From: Pseudomonas lactis
Lineage (GTDB): Bacteria > Pseudomonadota > Gammaproteobacteria > Pseudomonadales > Pseudomonadaceae
Reading direction: 5' to 3'
Assembly (NCBI RefSeq): GCF_001439845.1
Contig: NZ_JYLO01000002.1
Span: forward strand, 62,001-126,000
Length of the DNA: 64,000 nt
Numbering within the stretch: position 1 is the first letter of the stretch; each line of letters opens with the position of its first letter. The position numbers and the translations under genes were made by a program. Positions 1 to 9,053 of the stretch are shown in pieces. Under the pieces are notes generated by a model. That model searched no databases, was not told the origin of the DNA, and was given only the letters and a program-made list of their open reading frames with translations.

Positions 1-1090
1 CGGCGAACAGGCGGTCGGCCACGGCGTCGGCGGCGAGCATGCCGGACTTCATCGCGGTGTGGCTGCCTTTGATCTTGGCAAAGTTGAGGGTGCCCAGGTC
101 GCAACCGATCAGCGCGCCGCCCTTGAAGACCATTTTCGGCAGCGAGTTCAGGCCACCTTTGCAGATCGCGCGAGCGCCGTAGCTGATGCGCTTGCCGCCT
201 TCCAGGTACTGGGCCAGCACCGGGTGATGCTTGAGGCGCTGGAATTCATCGAACGGCGACAGGAAGGTGTTGCTGTAGGACAGGTCGACGATCAGGCCGA
301 CCACCACTTGGTTGTTTTCCAGGTGATAAAGGAACGAGCCACCGGTGTTCTCGTTACCCATGATATCCAGCGGCCAACCGGCGGTGTGCACCACCAGGCC
401 CGGCTGGTGCTTGGCAGGGTCGATTTCCCAGATTTCCTTCAGGCCGATGCCGTAGTGCTGGGCGTCGGCGTCGCTGTCCAGGTTGAAGCGCTGGATCAGT
501 TGCTTGCCGATGTGGCCACGGCAACCTTCGGCGAACAGCGTGTACTTGCCACGCAGCTCCATGCCTGGGGTGTATAGGCCGTCTTTTGGCTTGCCTTCAC
601 GGTCAACGCCGAGGTCGCCGGTGATGATCCCGCGTACCACGCCGTTCTCGTCGAACAGCGCTTCCTGGGCGGCGAAGCCTGGGTAGATTTCCACGCCCAG
701 GTTCTCGGCCTGCTGGGCCAGCCAGCGGCACAGGTTGCCCAGGGAAATGATGTAGTTGCCTTCGTTGTGCATGGTCTTGGGCACAAAGAAGTCGGGCACC
801 TTGGTGGAGGCTTCCGGGCTGCGCAGCACATAGATGTCGTCGCGCACCACCGGTGTGTTGAGCGGGGCGCCGAGTGCTTTCCAGTCCGGGAACAGTTCAT
901 TCAGGGCACGTGGTTCAAACACGGCACCGGAGAGGATATGGGCGCCGACTTCGGAGCCTTTCTCGACCACGCAGACGCTGATTTCCTTACCGGCTTCGGC
1001 GGCCTTCTGCTTCAGTCGGCAGGCGGCAGACAGGCCCGCCGGGCCAGCGCCGACGATGACCACGTCGAATTCCATGTATTCGCGTTCCAC
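1..1090 (-). CDS. Electron transfer flavoprotein-ubiquinone oxidoreductase (partial, N-terminal part)
   Basis: The gene reads leftward out of the window, so only the first 363 codons are visible. The product is the membrane-associated FAD/4Fe-4S enzyme that passes electrons from reduced ETF to ubiquinone. The FAD-binding Rossmann motif GAGPAG is at residues 14-19, followed by family-typical text such as GAHILSGAVFEP. The C-terminal iron-sulfur domain lies outside the window. I start at the GTG at 1090 because AGGAG lies 7 nt upstream; the ATG at codon 6 has no such site. It diverges from etfBA, which encodes its electron donor, and the two share a 516-bp control region with a PsrA-like operator. 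Confidence 0.95.
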   Translation of the reverse strand, partial: MEREYMEFDVVIVGAGPAGLSAACRLKQKAAEAGKEISVCVVEKGSEVGAHILSGAVFEPRALNELFPDWKALGAPLNTPVVRDDIYVLRSPEASTKVPDFFVPKTMHNEGNYIISLGNLCRWLAQQAENLGVEIYPGFAAQEALFDENGVVRGIITGDLGVDREGKPKDGLYTPGMELRGKYTLFAEGCRGHIGKQLIQRFNLDSDADAQHYGIGLKEIWEIDPAKHQPGLVVHTAGWPLDIMGNENTGGSFLYHLENNQVVVGLIVDLSYSNTFLSPFDEFQRLKHHPVLAQYLEGGKRISYGARAICKGGLNSLPKMVFKGGALIGCDLGTLNFAKIKGSHTAMKSGMLAADAVADRLFA

Positions 1091-1194
1091 AGGCTATCTC
1101 CTACTCAAGGCTCAACAGGCTTTTTTTTCTAATGGGTGGAGGTTCGGTGTGGTTCTGCGCGAAGGCAGCACCCACCTGTCTCTCTAGGTGGCGC

Positions 1195-1239
1195 ATTATA
1201 TATAGACCACTGACAGCGTCCAATACAAACGTTTGTTTG
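1195..1239 (-). promoter_or_regulatory. Sigma-70 promoter of the ETF-QO gene with PsrA-like operator
   Basis: On the minus strand there is a near-perfect promoter: -35 TTGGAC (1218-1223), a 17-bp spacer, and -10 TATAAT (1195-1200). Just upstream of the -35, at 1226-1239, lies CAAACGTTTGTTTG. This fits the published form of Pseudomonas PsrA operators, (G/C)AAAC-N2-4-GTTT(G/C). PsrA is a TetR-family, fatty-acid-responsive regulator of beta-oxidation and ETF genes, so control of etf expression by long-chain acyl-CoA supply is a reasonable inference. Confidence 0.6.
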
Positions 1240-1606
1240 AATTGCCTGCAGCCTAGATAAATCAAAGCAACGGGGCTTATGACTGACCATTTTGCCGTAT
1301 TGACCAGAATAGGCGTTCCGGTCAAGATACGGTCGGTTTTGCGCTTCCCGTAGGCAGACTGCAGGTTTCAAGAGCACGTCCAAAGACAGGCCGAAGGCAA
1401 TAAAGGTGATGCGCACCCAAACGTTGGGGCGCAGTTTACACGCCGCGATAAAGAATGACCTCTCAGTCACCACTGACGAACGGTCGTCATTTCCCGTGTG
1501 CAAGGCCACTGCCGAGGTCTTTGGAGGTGCCCTTGTGTGCCGATGAGCATCAACCGCCAGGTTCGCCTAGGCGACTTTCTTTTCACCGGAGAGTAACGAG
1601 GAATCC
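1240..1606. promoter_or_regulatory. Upstream region of etfBA with a 6-4-6 inverted repeat
   Basis: No gene is seen in this 367-bp leader. A perfect inverted repeat TGACGA-ACGG-TCGTCA sits at 1474-1489, about 118 bp before the etfB start, and looks like an operator for a dimeric regulator that I cannot name. The ribosome-binding site of etfB (GGAGAGTAACGAGG) is at the right end. I do not see a convincing -35/-10 pair for etfBA. Confidence 0.35.
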
Positions 1607-2356
1607 ATGAAGGTTCTTGTAGCTGTCAAACGCGTTGTCGATTACAACGTGAAAGTTCGCGTCAAGGCGGACAATTCCGGCGTCGACCTTGCTAACGTCA
1701 AGATGTCGATGAACCCTTTCTGCGAAATCGCTGTGGAAGAAGCCGTACGCCTGAAAGAGAAAGGCGTGGCGACGGAGATCGTCGTGGTGTCCATCGGCCC
1801 GACCACTGCCCAAGAGCAGTTGCGTACCGCTCTGGCCCTGGGCGCCGACCGCGCCATTCTGGTGGAGTCTGCTGAAGAGTTGACCTCCCTGGCCGTGGCC
1901 AAGCTGCTCAAGGCGGTTGTCGACAAGGAACAGCCACAACTGGTGATCCTTGGCAAACAGGCCATCGACAGCGACAACAACCAGACTGGCCAGATGCTGG
2001 CTGCACTGACCGGTTACGGCCAGGGCACCTTCGCTTCGAAAGTCGAAGTGAGCGGCGACAGCGTTGCGGTCACCCGTGAAATCGACGGCGGCGCGCAGAC
2101 GGTTTCCCTGAAACTGCCGGCCATCGTCACCACCGACCTGCGTTTGAACGAGCCGCGTTATGCGTCCCTGCCAAACATCATGAAAGCCAAGAAGAAGCCT
2201 CTCGAGACGCTGACTCCGGATGCTTTGGGCGTTTCCACCGCCTCTACCAACAAGACCGTCAAAGTCCAAGCGCCGGCTGCACGCAGCGCGGGCATCAAGG
2301 TCAAGTCGGTGGCTGAACTGGTCGAGAAACTGAAAAACGAAGCGAAGGTGATCTGA
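1607..2356 (+). CDS. etfB: Electron transfer flavoprotein subunit beta
   Basis: This is the small subunit of the heterodimeric ETF, which collects electrons from acyl-CoA and related dehydrogenases and delivers them to ETF-QO. The 249-residue length is normal for the family. The beta-subunit signature [18 protein letters not shown] is at residues 181-198, and the AMP-binding loop [15 protein letters not shown] is at 116-130. The ATG has a GAGAGTAACGAGG Shine-Dalgarno region. Only 2 nt separate it from etfA, so the two are co-transcribed and probably translationally coupled. Confidence 0.98.
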   Translation: MKVLVAVKRVVDYNVKVRVKADNSGVDLANVKMSMNPFCEIAVEEAVRLKEKGVATEIVVVSIGPTTAQEQLRTALALGADRAILVESAEELTSLAVAKLLKAVVDKEQPQLVILGKQAIDSDNNQTGQMLAALTGYGQGTFASKVEVSGDSVAVTREIDGGAQTVSLKLPAIVTTDLRLNEPRYASLPNIMKAKKKPLETLTPDALGVSTASTNKTVKVQAPAARSAGIKVKSVAELVEKLKNEAKVI

Positions 2357-2358
2357 TC

Positions 2359-3288
2359 ATGACTATCCTCGTAATCGCCGAACACGATAACAAGGTGCTG
2401 GCTCCGGCCACCCTGAACACCGTGGCCGCCGCCGCTAAAATCGGTGGCGACATCCACGTCCTGGTAGCAGGGCAGGGCGCTGGCGCCGTGGTTGAAGCCG
2501 CTGCGAAAATCGCGGGCGTGAGCAAAGTCCTGAACGCTGACAATGCCGCTTACGCGCATCAGCTGCCGGAAAACGTTGCACCACTGGTTGCAGAGTTGGG
2601 TAAGAGCTACAGCCACATCCTGGCTGCCGCCACCTCCAACGGCAAAAACATCCTGCCACGCGTTGCCGCGCAGCTGGACGTTGACCAGATCTCCGAGATT
2701 ATCTCGGTAGAAAGCGCCGACACCTTCACGCGCCCGATCTACGCCGGTAACGCCATCGCTACCGTACAGTCCAACGCTGCGGTCAAGGTCATCACCGTGC
2801 GCGCCACCGGTTTCGACCCGGTTGCCGCCGAAGGTGGCTCGGCTGCCGTTGAAGCCGTCTCCGCTGCCCACGACGCTGGCACTTCCAGCTTTGTCGGCGA
2901 AGAGCTGGCCAAGTCGGACCGTCCTGAACTGACCGCTGCCAAGATCGTCGTCTCGGGCGGTCGTGGCATGCAGAACGGTGATAACTTCAAGCACCTGTAC
3001 GCCCTGGCCGACAAGCTGGGCGCTGCGGTCGGCGCTTCTCGCGCAGCCGTTGACGCAGGTTTTGTACCCAACGACATGCAGGTCGGCCAGACCGGCAAGA
3101 TCGTGGCGCCACAGCTGTACATCGCCGTCGGTATCTCCGGCGCGATCCAGCACCTGGCTGGTATGAAAGACTCCAAAGTGATCGTAGCGATCAACAAGGA
3201 CGAAGAAGCGCCGATCTTCCAGGTTGCCGATTATGGCCTGGTAGCGGACTTGTTCGAAGCCGTACCTGAGTTGGAGAAGCTGGTCTAA
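2359..3288 (+). CDS. etfA: Electron transfer flavoprotein subunit alpha
   Basis: This is the large ETF subunit (309 residues) that binds the redox-active FAD in its C-terminal half. The FAD-domain landmarks are visible: [12 protein letters not shown] near residue 198, [20 protein letters not shown] near 227-246, then [15 protein letters not shown] and the C-terminal [15 protein letters not shown]. It is the second gene of the etfBA operon, which ends at the strong terminator just downstream. Confidence 0.98.
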   Translation: MTILVIAEHDNKVLAPATLNTVAAAAKIGGDIHVLVAGQGAGAVVEAAAKIAGVSKVLNADNAAYAHQLPENVAPLVAELGKSYSHILAAATSNGKNILPRVAAQLDVDQISEIISVESADTFTRPIYAGNAIATVQSNAAVKVITVRATGFDPVAAEGGSAAVEAVSAAHDAGTSSFVGEELAKSDRPELTAAKIVVSGGRGMQNGDNFKHLYALADKLGAAVGASRAAVDAGFVPNDMQVGQTGKIVAPQLYIAVGISGAIQHLAGMKDSKVIVAINKDEEAPIFQVADYGLVADLFEAVPELEKLV

Positions 3289-3312
3289 TCCAGCCACTTC
3301 ACTTATAAAGAG

Positions 3313-3339
3313 CCCGGTCTTATGACCGGGTTTTTTTTT
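3313..3339 (+). terminator. Rho-independent terminator of etfBA
   Basis: A 7-bp stem CCCGGTC (3313-3319) pairs with GACCGGG (3324-3330) and is followed by nine T residues. It lies 24 bp after the etfA stop. It also argues against starting the next gene at the in-frame ATG at 3322, which falls inside the hairpin. Confidence 0.9.
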
Positions 3340-3360
3340 ACTGATCGGGAGAGTCTTGCC

Positions 3361-4176
3361 ATGGAACTGCGCCCCTGGGCCTTACTGTTGGGCCTTACGC
3401 TGCTGCCGAGCCTGACGCTCGCCGCCGGCAAGTGCGAGCGCCTGGTGATCACCGGCAGCCCGGACGCGCCGCCATTACTCTGGCGTGACCCCCAGGACCC
3501 TACGCACCTGATCGGCGCCACCGCTGACGTGCTGCAACAAGTGGGCAAGGACCTGGGGCTGAAAATCGACCTGCTCTACGGCGGCAAACGCTCCCTGGCC
3601 CTTGATGAAGCACGCAGCGGGCGCATGGACATTCTCGCCGACGCACCGCTGAACCTGGGCGAGCTGGACCACTTCGACTACATCCATCCAGCGCTGATGC
3701 AGACCGACTACCTGGTATGGACGCGCAAGGATTCCGCCCTGGTCTATTCCACCGCCGCCGATTTGCACGGCCACAAAGGCGCAGTCTCGGAGCGTGCGCG
3801 CTTGAGCGCCGAGTTCGAGACCTTCGCCGGCCAGCAACTCAACCTGCAACGTCTGCCCAACTTGACGCCGGCCTTTCAGAAGCTGCTGTTGGGTGAGGTG
3901 GACTACGTGCTGGCTGGGCGCTATTCCGGCATGGCCATGGCCCAGACTCTGGGCATGAGTAATGACCTGGTGGCTCATGATGTGCCTGTCGATCAGCCTG
4001 GCCTGTACTTGGCGATTTCCCACAACTCGGCCTGCAATGATCCTTGGCTGCGCGGACAGCTGACGAAAAAGATGACAGAATTGCCCGCCTCCGGTGTCGC
4101 GCAAGCCGCGCTGCAGCGCAATCTGGAGCGCTGGAAGGCGCAATTGCAACAACCTGTCGGCACCCCAACAAAGTAG
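3361..4176 (+). CDS. Periplasmic substrate-binding protein (SBP_bac_3-like)
   Basis: A 271-residue protein with a clear signal peptide (MELRPWALLLGLTLLPSLTL, cleaved near AAG). The mature part resembles family-3 solute-binding proteins of amino-acid type ABC transporters: ITGSPDAPPLLWRDP at the N terminus, a lobe with ADVLQQVGKDLGLKIDLLYG, and an SERARL segment. No permease or ATPase gene is adjacent, so it may be an orphan sensor-type binding protein. I use the ATG at 3361, with GGGAGAG upstream, rather than 3322, which lies in the etfBA terminator. Ligand unknown. Confidence 0.85.
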   Translation: MELRPWALLLGLTLLPSLTLAAGKCERLVITGSPDAPPLLWRDPQDPTHLIGATADVLQQVGKDLGLKIDLLYGGKRSLALDEARSGRMDILADAPLNLGELDHFDYIHPALMQTDYLVWTRKDSALVYSTAADLHGHKGAVSERARLSAEFETFAGQQLNLQRLPNLTPAFQKLLLGEVDYVLAGRYSGMAMAQTLGMSNDLVAHDVPVDQPGLYLAISHNSACNDPWLRGQLTKKMTELPASGVAQAALQRNLERWKAQLQQPVGTPTK

Positions 4177-4185
4177 GGATTTACA

Positions 4186-4548
4186 GTGATTTTTCGAGCT
4201 CTTTTCGCGGCCCTCGCCGTTGTTGCGCTGGCAGGATGTGCAACCGATCCTGCGCCGATCGAACAAATGCGCCTGACCCAGCAAGCCTTGGAACAAGCCA
4301 CTGCGGTCGGGGCCAACACCGATGAATCCCCCGAACTGAAACTGGCCGAAGAAAAATTCGCCAGGGCCAAGGGCAACATGGCCGACCAATCCTACAAGCG
4401 AGCGCGTATGCGCGCCGAGCAGGCGGAGCTGGACGCGCGCCTGGCCGAAGCCAAAGTGCTGACCGGTAAGAGCCAGGAACAATTGAACGTGCTCAATACC
4501 CGTATCACTCGCCTGCGTAAGCAGCTGCAGTTGGGAGAGGCACAATGA
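4186..4548 (+). CDS. DUF4398-type lipoprotein
   Basis: A 120-residue envelope lipoprotein. The N terminus has a signal peptide ending in the lipobox LAGC (Cys near residue 18), followed by a long helical segment rich in Ala, Glu and Lys, as in DUF4398 proteins. Its stop overlaps the ATG of the next gene, an OmpA-domain lipoprotein with a related N-terminal helix, so the two are one translational unit and probably act together at the cell envelope. Role unknown. Confidence 0.85.
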   Translation: MIFRALFAALAVVALAGCATDPAPIEQMRLTQQALEQATAVGANTDESPELKLAEEKFARAKGNMADQSYKRARMRAEQAELDARLAEAKVLTGKSQEQLNVLNTRITRLRKQLQLGEAQ

Positions 4549-5357
4549 GCCCGATGATCCGTGGTTTGAGTTGTGTACTGCTGCTGGGCAGCGTGGCCTT
4601 GGGCGGCTGTGCCAGCCAACCCACCAGCGAGCAGGCGTTGCAGCAGGCTGGCGATGACTTTCAGAAGGTCAAGGAAGACGCCAACGTGCTGCGCTTCGCG
4701 CCCAAAGACGTGATCCGCGCCGGCGAGTCCCTGGCTCGCGCAGACCGCCTGTCCAGCTACTGGGGCAGCGGCGCCGATGTGGTGCATTACGCCTACCTGA
4801 GCCAGCGTTACAGCGCCATTGCCCGAGAGCACACCCAGCAGGGCCTGAATGCCGAGCGCGGTACCCAACTGGAACTGGAGCGTCAGCGCCTGCAACTGGC
4901 CTTGCGCGAAAACAAGCTGGCCAGCGTGCAACAGCAGGGCAAGTGGGTTGAAGCGCAGATCGCCAGCCTCACCACCCAGACCGACCGTGGCTTGGTGATG
5001 ACCCTGGGGGACGTACTGTTCGACACCGGCGAAGCTGAACTGCAGAACTCGGCCAATCGCACAGTGCTCAAGATCGTGCAATTCCTGCAACTGAACCCCA
5101 AGCGTCGGGTGCGCGTCGAGGGCTACACCGACAACACCGGTGGCGAGCAGGAAAACCTGAAACTGTCCCGCGACCGTGCTCAATCGGTGGCCGATCTGTT
5201 GATGGACCTGGGTATCGATGACAAGCGCATTGAGGTCGAGGGCTATGGCGACCAATACCCGGTGGAAGCCAATGCCTCCGAGCGTGGTCGTGCGCAGAAC
5301 CGCCGGGTTGAAATTGTGTTCTCTGACGAGAAGGGCCAATTGGGCGCAGCACGCTAA
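4545..5357 (+). CDS. OmpA-family lipoprotein with DUF4398-like N terminus
   Basis: A 270-residue outer-membrane lipoprotein with signal peptide and lipobox LGGC. A helical DUF4398-like region occupies roughly residues 25-145 and a C-terminal OmpA peptidoglycan-binding domain about 155-265. OmpA hallmarks include LFDTGEAEL, the core GYTDNTGGEQENLKLSRDRA, and the terminal NRRVEIV. It overlaps the preceding lipoprotein gene by 4 nt (ATGA). The expected role is a non-covalent link between outer membrane and peptidoglycan. Confidence 0.92.
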   Translation: MSPMIRGLSCVLLLGSVALGGCASQPTSEQALQQAGDDFQKVKEDANVLRFAPKDVIRAGESLARADRLSSYWGSGADVVHYAYLSQRYSAIAREHTQQGLNAERGTQLELERQRLQLALRENKLASVQQQGKWVEAQIASLTTQTDRGLVMTLGDVLFDTGEAELQNSANRTVLKIVQFLQLNPKRRVRVEGYTDNTGGEQENLKLSRDRAQSVADLLMDLGIDDKRIEVEGYGDQYPVEANASERGRAQNRRVEIVFSDEKGQLGAAR

Positions 5358-5373
5358 CATCCAGAACCGGATC

Positions 5374-5467
5374 AAATGTGGGAGGGGGCTTGCCCCCGAT
5401 AGCGGTTGTTCAGTTGGTACATCCTTGACTGACACACCGCAATCGGGGGCAAGCCCCCTCCCACATT
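5374..5467. repeat. REP doublet (REPIN-like inverted pair), also terminator-like
   Basis: AAATGTGGGAGGGGGCTTGC at 5374-5393 recurs in inverted orientation at the right end (to 5467), with about 40 bp between the arms. This is the organisation of Pseudomonas REPINs, mobilised by RAYT transposases. It lies after the OmpA gene and is followed by a T-run, so it may also end transcription. Confidence 0.85.
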
Positions 5468-5624
5468 TTTTTGTGCTCTATGAATGCTGTCCCAGCCCCC
5501 TTACAGTTTTTACTGTCACTCCCGCCCGCGCTCGACTATTGTGGCAACTGTCCCCGTACACTTCTAAACTGTGCCGGTATGTTTCACACAAAAATAAAAT
5601 ACCCGTGAAATCGAGTGCTGCGTC

Positions 5625-7064
5625 ATGACCAATCTGTTGCTTTACCAACGTATTGCCCAGCAACTGGCTGAGGACATCCGGCGCGGTGTCTATCAACCGG
5701 GGGAGCGCGTGCCGTCGGTGCGCAAGATGAGCTCCCAGCTCAATGTGAGCCATGCCACTGTGCTGCAGGCCTACGCCAACCTGGAAGACCAGGGGCTGAT
5801 CCGGGCGCGGCCGCAGTCGGGCTATTACGTGCACCAGACGCCAGCACTCACGGCGCCTACGCCAGATATCGCACGGGTCGAGCGCCCAGGGTTGGTCACC
5901 CGTAGCAGCATCATCCAGCAGGTGCTGGTCGAGTCGCGCCGTGAAGGGGTGTTTCCGTTGGGCGCGGCGGTGCCGAGTGTCGACTACCTGCCGGTGCGGG
6001 CACTGCATCAGCAATTGGCCAAGGTCACACGCTTCCAGAGCCCACGGGCGTTCAGCTACATGTTCAGCCCTGGCTTTGAACCCCTGCGGCGCCAGGTGGC
6101 GATCCGCATGCGCGACGCGGGCGTGGTAGTGGACCCTTCCGAAGTGGTGATCACCCACGGCTGTGTCGATGCATTGCAGATGTCGTTGCGCGTACTGACG
6201 CGCCCTGGCGACCTGATCGCGGCTGAATCACCCACCTATTACGGCTTGCTGCAATTGGCTGATCTGCTGGGCCTCAAGGTGATCGAGATCCCTAGCGACC
6301 CCGCTACAGGCATGAGCCTGGAAGCCCTGCAACTGGCCGCCAACCAATGGTCGATCAAGGCGCTGGTGTTGACCACACGCCTGAGTAATCCGCTGGGCGG
6401 CACCATGCCGGAGGAGCGGCAGAAACAGTTGCTGCGCCTGGCGTCGGACTTCGATATCCAGATCGTCGAAGATGACATTTACGGCGAGTTGATGTTCGAA
6501 CTTGGCCGCACCAAAGCCCTCAAGGCCTACGACCGCCTCGACCGCGTGATCTATTGCTCAAGCTTTTCTAAAACCCTGTCGCCGGGCGTGCGCATTGGTT
6601 GGATGATTGCCGGCAAGTACCAGCAGGAAATCCAGCGCCTGCAGATGTTCAGCACGCATTCTGCTTGCAGCGTCACGCAGATGGGCGTCGCGGCCTATCT
6701 GGAAAACGGTGGCTACGACCGTCATTTGCGCTACATCCGCCAGGAATACCGCAAGAACCTCAGCGCTTTCCAACTGGCGGTGCAGCAATACTTTCCCGAG
6801 GGCACCCAGATGACCCGCCCGACCGGCGGCTTTATCTTGTGGGTCAGTTTGCCGGGGCGGGTCAATACCCAGGAGCTGCATGTGCGTGCCCTGCAACAAG
6901 GCATTAGCATCGCACCGGGGCTGATCTTCAGTAATACCGAACAGTTCAACCACTGTATTCGTCTCAATTGCGGCACGCCGTGGAACCGCGAGGCAGAGCG
7001 GGCCCTGATGACCCTGGGAATGCTTGCCAGCCAGTTATGCCAAGAGGCCGCAGCGGGTTTTTGA
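5625..7064 (+). CDS. MocR/GntR-family regulator with aminotransferase domain
   Basis: A 479-residue MocR-type protein. The N-terminal GntR winged helix covers residues 1-72 (LAEDIRRGVYQPGERVPSVR, then MSSQLNVSHATVLQAYANLE). A fold-type I PLP-dependent aminotransferase domain covers about 100-470. The Schiff-base lysine is K316 in SSFSKTLSPGVRIGW. Such proteins usually sense a PLP-linked amine or amino acid and control a neighbouring gene. No obvious metabolic partner is adjacent, so the target is unknown. The length is normal and the start is the first ATG of the frame. Confidence 0.93.
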   Translation: MTNLLLYQRIAQQLAEDIRRGVYQPGERVPSVRKMSSQLNVSHATVLQAYANLEDQGLIRARPQSGYYVHQTPALTAPTPDIARVERPGLVTRSSIIQQVLVESRREGVFPLGAAVPSVDYLPVRALHQQLAKVTRFQSPRAFSYMFSPGFEPLRRQVAIRMRDAGVVVDPSEVVITHGCVDALQMSLRVLTRPGDLIAAESPTYYGLLQLADLLGLKVIEIPSDPATGMSLEALQLAANQWSIKALVLTTRLSNPLGGTMPEERQKQLLRLASDFDIQIVEDDIYGELMFELGRTKALKAYDRLDRVIYCSSFSKTLSPGVRIGWMIAGKYQQEIQRLQMFSTHSACSVTQMGVAAYLENGGYDRHLRYIRQEYRKNLSAFQLAVQQYFPEGTQMTRPTGGFILWVSLPGRVNTQELHVRALQQGISIAPGLIFSNTEQFNHCIRLNCGTPWNREAERALMTLGMLASQLCQEAAAGF

Positions 7065-7157
7065 GGCGTGTAAAGAGGACAAGGCTGATCTGTGCCCTTG
7101 TCATGCCGCGCACAACAAGCGAGCATATGGCCTTCTGCCGTTAATGCTGTTGGCGAT

Positions 7158-7649
7158 ATGACTTCTATTTTTCGCGTTACATGGATGATTGGCCTGCTGG
7201 GCCTGTGCAATGTGGGCAGCGTGCTGGCTGCAGCGCCGATGGCTGATGGCAAGCCTGCCGTCAGTGCCGAGCAAAAGACCTCAGCCAAGCAGCCAACCCC
7301 TGCGAAAAAAGCCCCCGCGGCACAAAAGAAGGCCGCCTCGACCAAAAAGCGTGCCCCCGTGGCGAGCAAGTCCAAGTCGGCCCGTGAAGTCGCCCAGACC
7401 AAGCTACCACCGGCACAGTTGGACCTGTCCCTGCCTTCGGACATGGTCAGGCATTTACAACCCATCGGCACCATGCCCAAGCCCAAGAGCGTGCCCTTAC
7501 TGCCGCCGATGTTTGGCGAAAAGCCCACCGACAACAGCGCGTTCCAGATCAACGGCCGCTTGCTCAGCAACGAGATGAAGCTGCAACTGCGTAACGAAGA
7601 GCGCCGTGATGTTGAAGGCGCTGCGCTGGATTTCGAATTCAAGCAATAA
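7158..7649 (+). CDS. Small exported protein with Lys/Ala-rich region
   Basis: A 163-residue protein of unknown function. A signal peptide (MTSIFRVTWMIGLLGLCNVG, cleaved near LAAAP) is followed by a low-complexity stretch of Ala, Lys and Pro at about 30-80, and then a more conserved-looking C-terminal half containing PPMFGEKPTDNSAFQINGRL. The basic low-complexity stretch can make such proteins look superficially like translation-initiation-factor tails, but there is no GTPase domain. I choose the ATG at 7158, which gives the signal peptide, over an in-frame GTG at 7092. Confidence 0.7.
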   Translation: MTSIFRVTWMIGLLGLCNVGSVLAAAPMADGKPAVSAEQKTSAKQPTPAKKAPAAQKKAASTKKRAPVASKSKSAREVAQTKLPPAQLDLSLPSDMVRHLQPIGTMPKPKSVPLLPPMFGEKPTDNSAFQINGRLLSNEMKLQLRNEERRDVEGAALDFEFKQ

Positions 7650-7677
7650 ACTTTCGGACCAGAGGTGACCCAGGTTG

Positions 7678-7716
7678 CCGACCATCTGTCGCAGACTGGT
7701 CGGTCACTTTTGTTTT
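7678..7716 (+). terminator. Rho-independent terminator
   Basis: A long hairpin CCGACCA-TCTG ... CAGA-C-TGGTCGG (one bulged C) starts 28 bp after the preceding stop and is followed by TCACTTTTGTTTTG. Confidence 0.75.
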
Positions 7717-7811
7717 GTGCGAAAAACCCCTGTTGGGCCATTTTAAAACGGCTGTTTAAGAGCGTACTCTAGCCCGGCCATCCCTATTGAGTCGTCGAGG
7801 ACCTGCTGGTC

Positions 7812-8066
7812 ATGAAATGCCGTGAAGGCTGTGGCGCCTGCTGCATTGCCCCCTCCATCAGTTCACCGTTGCCGGGAATGCCCCAAGGCAAACCCGCCGG
7901 CGTTCGCTGCGTGCACCTGTCGGTGGAACAACTGTGCCAGTTGTTCGGTCAACCGCAGCGGCCCGCCGTGTGCAGTGATTTCAAGGCGGATATCGACGTC
8001 TGTGGCAACGACCAGGCCGATGCCATCCGGCTGATCGGCTGGTGGGAGCAGATGACGGCGGCTTGA
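7812..8066 (+). CDS. YkgJ-family cysteine-cluster protein
   Basis: An 84-residue protein with the Zn/Fe-chelating cluster typical of the YkgJ/CxxCxxCC family: CREGCGACC at residues 3-11, C34 in GVRCVHLS, C42 in EQLCQLF, C54 in PAVCSDF and C63 in DVCGN. Length and arrangement match short single-domain family members. The biochemical role is unknown. It stands alone between two terminator-flanked genes. Confidence 0.88.
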   Translation: MKCREGCGACCIAPSISSPLPGMPQGKPAGVRCVHLSVEQLCQLFGQPQRPAVCSDFKADIDVCGNDQADAIRLIGWWEQMTAA

Positions 8067-8107
8067 TGGGCTTTACTATCGGAACTTCAACAATAAGGAA
8101 TACAACG

Positions 8108-8713
8108 ATGGGTTCGCTGAAACGAGTGGCTGTGCTGTGCGGTTTTACGCTGTTGTTTGCGGCCACTGCCCAGGCTGAGGATTGGCAAGTCGCCAAGGAT
8201 GAAGACGGTATCAAGGTGTCCCTGAGCGAGATTGCCGGTTCCAAGTACAAGGCGTATCGCGGTGTGACGGTGATCAAGGCGCCTTTGGCCAAGGTCCAGG
8301 CGCTGCAGGAAGATGTGGTCGGTGCTTGCGCCTGGATCCATGAGTGCAAGTCTCAGAAGCTCGTCGACAAGAAAGGCGACGAGGCCTGGACCTATACCCA
8401 GTTCAAGGCGCCGTTCCCCGTGACGGACCGCGACTCGTACATCCACGTCACCACCAGCAAAGCCGCTGACGGCACCGTCACGCGCAAACTGGAAGGTGTG
8501 CCGACCTACAAGCCTGAAGAAAAAGGTTACGTGCGGGTCGCCCAGGTGGAGGGTTTCTGGAAACTGGTGCCAAAGGGCGATAACCAGACCGAAGTCACCT
8601 ACCAGGTACACACCGAGCCGGGCGGCAGCGTACCTTCGTGGTTGGCCAACAAGTTCGTGGTGGACGCACCGTTCAACACCTTGAAAGCCTTGAAAGACCA
8701 CGCTGAAAAATAA
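8108..8713 (+). CDS. Exported START-domain protein
   Basis: A 201-residue protein with a signal peptide (cleavage near TAQA-EDW) followed by a START-like lipid-binding fold. Family text includes YRGVTVIKAPLAKVQALQED, CAWIHECK, YTQFKAPFPVTDRDSYI and the C-terminal WLANKFVVDAPFNTLKALKD. START proteins hold a hydrophobic ligand in a deep pocket; the ligand of this periplasmic subgroup is not known. The ATG at 8108 has AAGGA 8 nt upstream. An in-frame extension to 8042 would destroy the signal peptide. Confidence 0.88.
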   Translation: MGSLKRVAVLCGFTLLFAATAQAEDWQVAKDEDGIKVSLSEIAGSKYKAYRGVTVIKAPLAKVQALQEDVVGACAWIHECKSQKLVDKKGDEAWTYTQFKAPFPVTDRDSYIHVTTSKAADGTVTRKLEGVPTYKPEEKGYVRVAQVEGFWKLVPKGDNQTEVTYQVHTEPGGSVPSWLANKFVVDAPFNTLKALKDHAEK

Positions 8714-8816
8714 GTGCGGTTGATCCGGTGCCTCCGGGCTTGAGCGGAACGTTTTGCGCGCCGCCAAGGTCCAGATATGTGTAAGCCCACCTATGGGTTT
8801 TATCGAGGAGGCACCG

Positions 8817-9053
8817 ATGCAAACGTGGCAAATTACCTTCGTTGATGATCACGGTGAAAAGTCCGTGCAGCAGTTCACCTGCGAACAAAAGCCCAGCCTC
8901 GAAGACGCTGCGCATATGATTCGTGCGAAGCTGGTGCCGATTGCTGCCGAACTCGATCTCAATGACCTGGAAGGCCGTAAACCCGAGCCGACGGTCAAGA
9001 TTCTCAAAGACCAGAACAGTATCCAGATTCTCGATATTTCTCCCTCCGTCTAA
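8817..9053 (+). CDS. Conserved small hypothetical protein
   Basis: A 78-residue cytoplasmic protein with no recognised domain, starting MQTWQITFVDDHGEKSVQQF. The start is fixed by a perfect GAGGAGG Shine-Dalgarno site 6 nt upstream of the ATG at 8817. The mixed alpha/beta composition and Pseudomonas-like codon use suggest a real gene. Function unknown. Confidence 0.75.
   Translation: MQTWQITFVDDHGEKSVQQFTCEQKPSLEDAAHMIRAKLVPIAAELDLNDLEGRKPEPTVKILKDQNSIQILDISPSV

Noticed and set aside
2158..3297. 379-codon open frame antisense to etfA
   Set aside because: It mirrors the etfA codons in a high-GC genome, has no ribosome-binding site and its translation matches no family; etfA itself is unmistakable.
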